From assembly GCA_012517235.1 (NCBI GenBank), contig JAAYVI010000017.1, forward strand, positions 1-64,000: a stretch of 64,000 nt of DNA, written 5' to 3'. Below, piece by piece: positions 58,176 to 64,000 of this stretch (position 1 is the first letter of the stretch; the number at the start of each line of letters is the position of its first letter). The notes below the pieces were generated by a model that was not told where the DNA came from, ran no database searches, and worked only from the letters and a program-made list of their open reading frames with translations. The position numbers and the translations under genes were made by a program. Origin of the DNA: Elusimicrobiota bacterium (GTDB taxonomy: Bacteria > Elusimicrobiota > Elusimicrobia > Elusimicrobiales > UBA9959).

Positions 58176-60071
58176 TTAAAACATCCAATCCGGCATAGCG
58201 GATATCTTTATATCTTTACCCAACTCCAAAGAAGATAAAAATAAAGCCATTTCAGCGGAGTCTTTTTTTATCTTAAATCTGCAGTCATACCATGAAATAC
58301 CTTGAGAAGTATCGGTTTTTAATGTTTCTTCGGGCCTATAATCGATTACTTTAAGTTCGGAAATCTTTTTTTCGTCGAAAATAGACACAAAATCATTTGC
58401 CGCTTTTTTAAGTTTTTGAGCGGATTTTGACGATAATCTTATCGTCAAAAGATCGCAAAAAGGAGGATAATTAAAAAATTTTCTATCCTCAAGCTCTTTC
58501 TCTATAAAAGATCTCAAATTAAAACCGAAAGAAAAAACCGGATTTTCCGGTTCGTAGGTTTCTATAAACAAAAATCCTTCTTTGGAAACGAGACGAGAAG
58601 CGGAAATAATTTTACTAAAAAGATTTTCGCTTTCTCTAAATCCGGCGCTTCTTTCGGGATTTAAACCCAAAAGTACGGCCCCGCCGAATTTTTTTTCATA
58701 TAATTCCGAACCCAAAATAAAAGAGGTTCCGACCAATATGTCATAATCGCAGGAAAGAAAATCCGAATATGTTTTTTTCATGCCTTTAATCGACTTTTTA
58801 ACCGAGTCCGAATCTACTCTTAGAATTTTTGCGAAAGGAAATTTTAAAATCAGCTCCTCGGATATTTTTTGACTGCCGTGACCGCCGGTTTTAAGTATTT
58901 GAGCTCCGCAGGAAGGACATTCCAAAGAATAGTCCGTTTTTTCGAGACATGAAGGACATCTGTAAAAATAACCGCCGTTCTCTCCGAAAAGCCTTAAATT
59001 TCTTTTGCACTTAGCGCATTTTGCCGTCCACTTGCATATCGGACAAAATGTTTTAAATCCGACGCCTCTCGAAGGCGCAAGAAATAAAACTTTTTCTCCT
59101 TTTGAGAGCGCTTTTTCTGTTTCGGCCAAAGATTTTTCGGATATTACGGAATAATTTTCTCCGGCTTTAATAATCGCAGGAGAATATGCCGGCTCGGTTT
59201 TATCTGCGGCCGATAAGTTTTTTATTTCGGTTTCTTTAGGCAAATCTAATCCAAATGAGCATGAGAAAAAAGAAGTTTTATAAGAAAAGTCCGCGGTCAT
59301 ACGCATTATTATATCTCGTGTTTGGTAAAAAGGCCTTTGTTCAAATTGACGGTAAAAATCGCTTTCGCAATTTAAAACCGAAATAATAGTGCCTTTGGGA
59401 TAAGGTAAAAAAACAGCCGCTTTGGTTCCTATAACATATTTTACTTTACCCGATAGGATAGACGCGAATATCTCTTTTTTTGACGATTTTGAGATAGAAC
59501 CGTGATAAAAAGCGCATTGAGAATCCTCGAGAATGGGGGAAATCTTTTTATAAACCGCCAAAGCGCTAAGATAATCGGGACATAAGAAAAAAGCGGGAGT
59601 TTGTGTTTCTTTTATCGTAAAAACGGCTTCTCTTAGGGGAAAATCTTCTTTAAAAAAAAGGCTTTCTCCCGGATTTTGAGTAAAAAAAGGTTGTATAAAA
59701 TTATTATTCTCTTTTAAATTTTCAGAAAAACTACTACCGGGTTCTCTATGAGAGTTTTCATAAAAAAGTCCGTAATACATTCCTTCCGGGAAATACCATT
59801 TAAGAGAGCAGTAACGCACCGTCTTTTTTAAAGCTTCGAAATCATAAGCCAAGTTTTCAAAAACCAAACTTTTTATTTCTTTTATTTTATCAAAAGGTAA
59901 TCCTTCCGGAAGATTATCGCATAAATCTATTACTATTCCTTTGGAAAATTTAGAAGGACCAAAAGGACATATTACTTCGGCTCCGGGTAATATCACGGCT
60001 TCCAAATGTTTGGGTATTTTATAATGAAAAGTTTTATAAAGAGGTATGGGGAAAGATATTTCGGCAAACAT
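58176..60071 (-). CDS. priA: PriA-like replication restart protein lacking helicase ATPase motifs
   Basis: A 631-residue homologue of primosomal protein N'. The N-terminal DNA-binding domain (FPIPLYKTFHYKIP) and the eight-cysteine zinc module are intact (Cys343, 346, 352, 355, 372, 375, 385, 388), with spacing nearly that of E. coli PriA. The Walker A loop GxTGSGKT is absent: the position near 137-150 reads SLFFKEDFPLREAV. The DEEH box is NCES (234-237), and motif VI QVAGRAGR is IISASRLVSK. ATP-driven unwinding is therefore unlikely, and a structural or loading role is inferred. It overlaps the UDG gene by one base. Confidence 0.88.
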   Translation of the reverse strand: MFAEISFPIPLYKTFHYKIPKHLEAVILPGAEVICPFGPSKFSKGIVIDLCDNLPEGLPFDKIKEIKSLVFENLAYDFEALKKTVRYCSLKWYFPEGMYYGLFYENSHREPGSSFSENLKENNNFIQPFFTQNPGESLFFKEDFPLREAVFTIKETQTPAFFLCPDYLSALAVYKKISPILEDSQCAFYHGSISKSSKKEIFASILSGKVKYVIGTKAAVFLPYPKGTIISVLNCESDFYRQFEQRPFYQTRDIIMRMTADFSYKTSFFSCSFGLDLPKETEIKNLSAADKTEPAYSPAIIKAGENYSVISEKSLAETEKALSKGEKVLFLAPSRGVGFKTFCPICKWTAKCAKCKRNLRLFGENGGYFYRCPSCLEKTDYSLECPSCGAQILKTGGHGSQKISEELILKFPFAKILRVDSDSVKKSIKGMKKTYSDFLSCDYDILVGTSFILGSELYEKKFGGAVLLGLNPERSAGFRESENLFSKIISASRLVSKEGFLFIETYEPENPVFSFGFNLRSFIEKELEDRKFFNYPPFCDLLTIRLSSKSAQKLKKAANDFVSIFDEKKISELKVIDYRPEETLKTDTSQGISWYDCRFKIKKDSAEMALFLSSLELGKDIKISAMPDWMF

Positions 60072-60811
60072 TATTTAATGCCTAAAAAAGACATTACATC
60101 CTTCATATCCGACCATGTATCTTTTTTAAGGTTGGGATTTCTAAGCAAAGCGGCGGGATGATATGTGGGAAATATTTTAGGAAAACAATTAAAGGAAAAA
60201 AGCCCGTGAGGCACATCGTAGGATTTTCCTCTAAGCTGACTTATCCCCTTTGTTTCGTTAAGCATAAATCTGCTCGGAACATTTCCCAATGTGACTATCG
60301 CTTTTGGGGAAATTATATTTATTTGATTCTCTAAATAGTTCCTGCATACCGATATTTCTGCCGGAGTTGGAGGTCTGTCGTTTCCTCTGCTTTCGGGATT
60401 CTCCGGATTTATCATAGGGTGGCATTTTACGATATTTGCTATATAAACTTTTTCTCTGGAAAGCCCCATTGCGGCCAGTATCTTATCCAAAAGCTGGCCG
60501 GCCCTTCCCACAAAAGGTCTGCCGCTATGATCTTCTTCGAAACCGGGCCCTTCGCCTATAAACATCAGCTGCGAATCAGGATCTCCTTCCCCGAATACCG
60601 CATTGAGCCTCGAAAGGCCTAACATGCATTTTCGGCAATTATCTACGCAAGACTTAAGGATTTCAAGTTTTTCTTTCTTACTTTCGCAAGTTATCCGCTG
60701 TCGGGAAACGATTTTATCAACGGAACGATTATAAGGAAGAATAACATCTTCTTCCACCGAAGAAAGATAAAGAGAAAGCTCTTTTTTTATTTTTTTTATC
60801 TCATTCTTCAT
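60071..60811 (-). CDS. Uracil-DNA glycosylase, family 4 (Fe-S)
   Basis: Removes uracil from DNA. The family-4 iron-sulfur cysteines are visible: Cys59 and Cys62 in NCRKC, Cys130 in VKCHP, and Cys156. The catalytic region is FIGEGPGFEEDHSGRPFVGRAG, and the C-terminal active-site segment is YHPAALLRNP. The first 50 residues are a charged extension, common in this family. At 246 residues it is full length. It lies between rpoZ (11-base overlap) and priA (1-base overlap), joining repair and replication restart in one unit. Confidence 0.93.
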   Translation of the reverse strand: MKNEIKKIKKELSLYLSSVEEDVILPYNRSVDKIVSRQRITCESKKEKLEILKSCVDNCRKCMLGLSRLNAVFGEGDPDSQLMFIGEGPGFEEDHSGRPFVGRAGQLLDKILAAMGLSREKVYIANIVKCHPMINPENPESRGNDRPPTPAEISVCRNYLENQINIISPKAIVTLGNVPSRFMLNETKGISQLRGKSYDVPHGLFSFNCFPKIFPTYHPAALLRNPNLKKDTWSDMKDVMSFLGIK

Positions 60812-61118
60812 CTTTTGATTTTTTGGTTTTCTTTTCCTTTTTTTCCGTTTTCTTTTCTACCGCTCTCTCGGTTTTTATCTCTTCGTCTCTTTTTACCGCT
60901 TTAATAATTTCTTCCCGAGTAACCTCTCCGGATAAAACTTCTTTTAAAGCTTTTTCTATTATATCCGCCATGGGCCATGTTCTGAATTCTTCGGAAAATT
61001 TAAGATGATTGGCCCATTGCATTGCCAAAACCGTAGCTTTATATTTTCCGCCTTTATAGTCGGAAATAAGCTTTTCCAAATTTAAGTTATCTTTAATTTC
61101 TTCTTTATTTTTAGTCAT
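60801..61118 (-). CDS. rpoZ: RNA polymerase omega subunit (divergent)
   Basis: A 105-residue protein called omega on position directly after gmk and on weak similarity of the core (GGKYKATVLAMQWANHL, then ADIIEKALKEVLSGEVTREEI) to the RpoZ helices. The familiar NRFxLVxxAAxRARQL stretch is replaced by KYKATVLAMQWANHL. The last 30 residues are an alternating Lys/Glu tail. AGGAGG precedes the ATG. Omega assists polymerase assembly. An alternative reading as an unrelated small protein cannot be excluded. Confidence 0.78.
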   Translation of the reverse strand: MTKNKEEIKDNLNLEKLISDYKGGKYKATVLAMQWANHLKFSEEFRTWPMADIIEKALKEVLSGEVTREEIIKAVKRDEEIKTERAVEKKTEKKEKKTKKSKDEE

Positions 61119-61127
61119 TTATCCTCC

Positions 61128-61751
61128 TTAATTTTTCCCGTAAAAATCCGAAGCAAATTTTTTTACAAAGCCGGAATTCCTAAAAAGCTTTAATTTTTCC
61201 GCTTCTACTACGGCGCAAATATCTTCGGCCGCTTTTTTCAAATCTTCGTTTATTACCAAATAATCGTAAGAAAATGCTTCTTTAAGTTCTTTTTTCGCGG
61301 TTTTCATTCTTAATGAAATTTCCTCGGAATTCTCGCCTCTTTTCTCAAGTCTTTTCTTCATTATTTTTAATGAAGGGGGTAAAAGAAAAATAGAAACGGA
61401 ATCCTTAAAAATCTTTTTAACGCTTTCTGCGCCTTTTACGTCTATGGTCATAAGAGGTATCTTTCCTTTTTTAAGCAAAGATAGTACGGATTTCTTAGGC
61501 GTTCCGTATAATCTCCCATGAACTTGAGCCCACTCTATTAACGCCCTTTTTCTTATCAAAGAACGGAATTTACTTTCGCTTACAAAATAGTAGTCTCTGC
61601 CTTCTTTTTCTCCGGGCCTGGGGGCTCTGGTCGTACATGTTACGCTAAAAGCAAAACGCTTATCCGTTTTCAAAAGATAATTTTTTACGGCCGATTTTCC
61701 GCCCCCGGAGGGGGCGGAAATAACAACCGGAAAATATCTGAGCTTATTCAC
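61128..61751 (-). CDS. gmk: Guanylate kinase
   Basis: Phosphorylates GMP to GDP. The P-loop reads SAPSGGGKSAVKNYL, and the GMP-binding segment is TTRAPRPGEKEGRDYYFVSE. EWAQVHGRLYGTPKKSV and LMTIDVKGAESVKK follow in the canonical order. At 207 residues it is normal. The start shares a base with the ppdK stop, and rpoZ follows after 9 bases, the usual gmk-rpoZ pairing. Confidence 0.96.
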   Translation of the reverse strand: MNKLRYFPVVISAPSGGGKSAVKNYLLKTDKRFAFSVTCTTRAPRPGEKEGRDYYFVSESKFRSLIRKRALIEWAQVHGRLYGTPKKSVLSLLKKGKIPLMTIDVKGAESVKKIFKDSVSIFLLPPSLKIMKKRLEKRGENSEEISLRMKTAKKELKEAFSYDYLVINEDLKKAAEDICAVVEAEKLKLFRNSGFVKKFASDFYGKN

Positions 61752-64000
61752 TATTTTTTTCTCGGATATTTAAGCTGAGATTGAGCCGCGGCCAAAATGG
61801 CTATCGGCACTCTGAAAGGAGAGCAGGAAACATAAGAAAGCCCAGCCTTATGACAAAATTCCACGCTCTTAGGCTCTCCGCCTTGTTCTCCGCATATTCC
61901 TATTTTAAGTTCCGGTCTGGTTTTTCTGCCTCTTTCGACCGTAATTTTTATAAGCTCTCCCACTCCTTCCTGATCTATGCTTTGAAACGGGTCTTCCGGA
62001 AGTATATTCTTTTCGGTATATTCCTTAAGAAATACTCCGGCATCGTCTCTGGAATATCCGAAAGTCATCTGGGTAAGGTCGTTTGTTCCGAAAGAGAAAA
62101 ACTGCATGGTTTCGGCTATTTTACCGGCCATAAGACAAGCTCTCGGTATCTCTATCATAGTTCCTACCACATATTTTAGAGACTTGACTCCGGTTTTTGC
62201 TACCGTCTCTTTGTAGGCTTTTTCTATTATAGGAAGCTGATTTGCTATCTCTTTTTCATGAGACACGACCGGAATCATTATCTCGGGCATGGCTTTTACG
62301 CCTTCTTTTATAAGTTCCGCCGCGGCTTCATATATGGCTCTTGCCTGCATTTCGGTTATTTCCGGATAGGTGACTCCGAGCCTAACTCCTCTATGCCCCA
62401 TCATAGGATTAGATTCTCTTAAAGAATCCGCTCTTGTCTGAAGCTCTTCGAAAGATATTCCAAGGCTTTCCGCCAATTCCTTAAGTTTATCGTGCTGATG
62501 AGGAACAAATTCGTGAAGAGGGGGATCTATCAGCCTTATTGTTACCGGCAATCCCTGCATTATTCTTAGAGTTTCCTTTATATCCCTTTTCATATAAGGG
62601 AAAAGCTCGTTGAGGGCATTAACTCTTTCCTCTTTTGATTTGGAAACTATCATTTTTCTAAGCTTAAACAAAGGTTCGTCCGAACCTTTTCCGTAAAACA
62701 TATGCTCTATTCTGAAAAGACCTATTCCTTCCGCTCCGAATTCTCTTGCTTTGGAGCTATCGGAAGGAGTATCGGCATTGGTTCTTACGCCCAATTTTCT
62801 AACCGCATTGCACATTTTTAGAAAATCCGCAAGCATTGTGTTTCCCGAACCGGCCTCAAGCATGTTTAGTTTGCCTTCGTAAACAAATCCTTTGGAGCCG
62901 TTAAGAGTTATCCAATCGCCTTCCCTAAAAACTTTTCCTGCGGTATGCAGTTCTTTCTTTTGAAGATCTATTTCCAAAGAAGAGCATCCGACTATGCAGC
63001 ACTTACCCCATCCTCTTGCGACCAAAGCCGCATGGGAAGTCATTCCGCCTCTGGCTGTTAAAATGGCCTGAGCGGCTCTCATCCCTTCGACATCTTCAGG
63101 ATTGGTTTCTTCTCTTACCAAAATTACGTTTTTGCCCTGTTTGGCCCATGCTACGGCGTCGGCAGCCGTGAAGACTATCATACCGTTAGCGCCTCCGGGA
63201 CCGGCGGGTAAACCTTTTGCCAAAGGTTTTGCCGCGGCTTCCGCTTTGGGATCTACTATCGGGTGTAAAAGCTCGTCAAGCTGAGCGGGAGAAACTCTCA
63301 TCACCGCTTCTTCCTTTTTTATAAGTTTTTCTTTTACCATGTCCAGAGCCATTTTAACGGCGGAAACTCCGTTTCTCTTGCCGACTCTGCATTGCAGCAT
63401 CCAAAGTCTGCCTTTTTCCACGGTAAATTCTATATCTAACATGTCGCGGTAATGCTTTTCGAGCTTTCTTCTTATTTCGGAAAGCTGTTTATAAGCTTCC
63501 GGCATTAGTTCCTGCATGGTTTTAAGATTTCTCGAATGATCGTTTTTGCTTTCTTCGTTTATGGGACTGGGAGTTCTTATACCGGCTACGACGTCTTCTC
63601 CCTGGGCGTTAATGAGAAATTCTCCGTAAAAATAATTTTCTCCGGTTCCGGGATTTCTGGTAAATCCTACTCCGGTTGCGGAATCGTCTCCCATATTGCC
63701 GAAGACCATAGTCTGTACGTTAACCGCCGTTCCCCATTCGTCCGGAATATTCTCTATTCTTCTATAGGATATGGCTCTTTTGCCGTTCCAAGAAGCAAAT
63801 ACCGCTCCTACCGCTCCCCAAAGCTGCTTCATCGGATCGTCCGGGAATTCTTTGCCGAGAACTTCTTTTACTTTTTCTTTGAATCTGGCAGCCAATTCCT
63901 GCATATCTTCGGCGGACAATTCCGCGTCGGTTTTAACTCCTCTTTGATGTTTTTTCTCTTCGAGCATTCTGTCCAATTGTTTTCTTATGCCCATATCGTC
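61751..64000 (-). CDS. ppdK: Pyruvate, phosphate dikinase (N-terminus cut by window edge)
   Basis: Interconverts pyruvate, ATP and Pi with PEP, AMP and PPi, often serving glycolysis in anaerobes. The visible 749 residues include part of the ATP-grasp domain (GTAVNVQTMVFGNMGDDSATGVGFTRNP is the family pattern). The swivelling domain has the catalytic His in GGMTSHAALVARGWGKCC, and the PEP/pyruvate barrel ends in GICGEQGGEP followed by SCSPFRVPIA. The track starts at an internal Met at 63994, but the frame is open to 64000 and the family is about 880 residues, so roughly 130 residues lie beyond the window. Confidence 0.95.
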   Translation of the reverse strand, partial: DDMGIRKQLDRMLEEKKHQRGVKTDAELSAEDMQELAARFKEKVKEVLGKEFPDDPMKQLWGAVGAVFASWNGKRAISYRRIENIPDEWGTAVNVQTMVFGNMGDDSATGVGFTRNPGTGENYFYGEFLINAQGEDVVAGIRTPSPINEESKNDHSRNLKTMQELMPEAYKQLSEIRRKLEKHYRDMLDIEFTVEKGRLWMLQCRVGKRNGVSAVKMALDMVKEKLIKKEEAVMRVSPAQLDELLHPIVDPKAEAAAKPLAKGLPAGPGGANGMIVFTAADAVAWAKQGKNVILVREETNPEDVEGMRAAQAILTARGGMTSHAALVARGWGKCCIVGCSSLEIDLQKKELHTAGKVFREGDWITLNGSKGFVYEGKLNMLEAGSGNTMLADFLKMCNAVRKLGVRTNADTPSDSSKAREFGAEGIGLFRIEHMFYGKGSDEPLFKLRKMIVSKSKEERVNALNELFPYMKRDIKETLRIMQGLPVTIRLIDPPLHEFVPHQHDKLKELAESLGISFEELQTRADSLRESNPMMGHRGVRLGVTYPEITEMQARAIYEAAAELIKEGVKAMPEIMIPVVSHEKEIANQLPIIEKAYKETVAKTGVKSLKYVVGTMIEIPRACLMAGKIAETMQFFSFGTNDLTQMTFGYSRDDAGVFLKEYTEKNILPEDPFQSIDQEGVGELIKITVERGRKTRPELKIGICGEQGGEPKSVEFCHKAGLSYVSCSPFRVPIAILAAAQSQLKYPRKK

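Noticed and set aside
1-64000. Mobile elements, prophage, CRISPR or defence systems
   Set aside because: No transposase, integrase, terminal inverted repeats, repeat-spacer arrays or recognisable defence genes were found. Gene content is core housekeeping throughout.

Overview
The window is a densely packed, AT-rich bacterial chromosome segment made almost entirely of housekeeping genes. Codons such as ATA (Ile), AGA (Arg) and AAA (Lys) dominate, intergenic gaps are tiny, and neighbouring genes very often share a 4-base ATGA overlap. The cell is diderm: it encodes RseP, an Omp85-type barrel and sedoheptulose-7-phosphate isomerase. It makes a meso-DAP-type peptidoglycan (MurE carries the DNPR motif) and uses the MEP isoprenoid route. 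PPDK and a nitroreductase fit an anaerobic or fermentative lifestyle, while a class II photolyase suggests at least occasional light exposure. The overall look, including an L34 starting MLPTYRP, would fit an Elusimicrobiota-like lineage. That placement is inference; no rRNA is present to confirm it.

Layout. 1-96: tail of an unidentified plus-strand gene. 242-7417 (minus): frr-uppS-cdsA-dxr-rseP-ispG-proS, apparently driven by a good promoter in front of frr. 7612-10617 (minus): rpsB-tsf, a hairpin terminator, then pyrH-gmhA. 10740-13642 (plus): nadE coupled to an Omp85-like barrel. 13643-17262 (minus): recO and glyQS. 17339-19518 (plus): an SDR-like protein coupled to a class II photolyase. 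19577-28801 (plus): rpmH-rnpA-yidD-yidC-jag-mnmE-(membrane protein)-mnmG-rsmG, then a membrane protein and a peptidase-MA metalloprotease. 28961-40071 (plus): an mraZ-led division and cell-wall (dcw) cluster, mraZ-rsmH-(51-aa ORF)-ftsL-ftsI-murE-murF-mraY-murD-ftsW-murG. It stops at murG, without murC, murB, ddl or ftsQAZ.

40113-43954: an Ldh2-family dehydrogenase, a multipass membrane protein, a secreted trypsin-like protease and a nitroreductase. 44044-49754 (plus): a tightly overlapping chain of Crp/Fnr regulator-hisS-aspS-lipA-B12/radical SAM protein. 49743-52303: an HD-domain protein divergent from an MFS exporter, then small unknown genes. 52307-54237 (minus): asnS with an unknown gene. 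54342-54414: tRNA-Ala(CGC). 54544-58072 (minus): tyrS-FecR protein-thpR-mltG. 58176-64000 (minus): ppdK (cut by the window edge)-gmk-rpoZ-UDG-priA.

The most notable observations are a PriA homologue that keeps its eight zinc cysteines but has lost the helicase ATPase motifs; an unassigned 51-aa gene inside the dcw cluster; a 10-bp-period operator at mraZ; several extended -10 promoters placed so close to the start codon that the mRNAs should be leaderless; and a Crp/Fnr-led synthetase/lipoate operon. No CRISPR array, insertion sequence, prophage or obvious defence system was seen.
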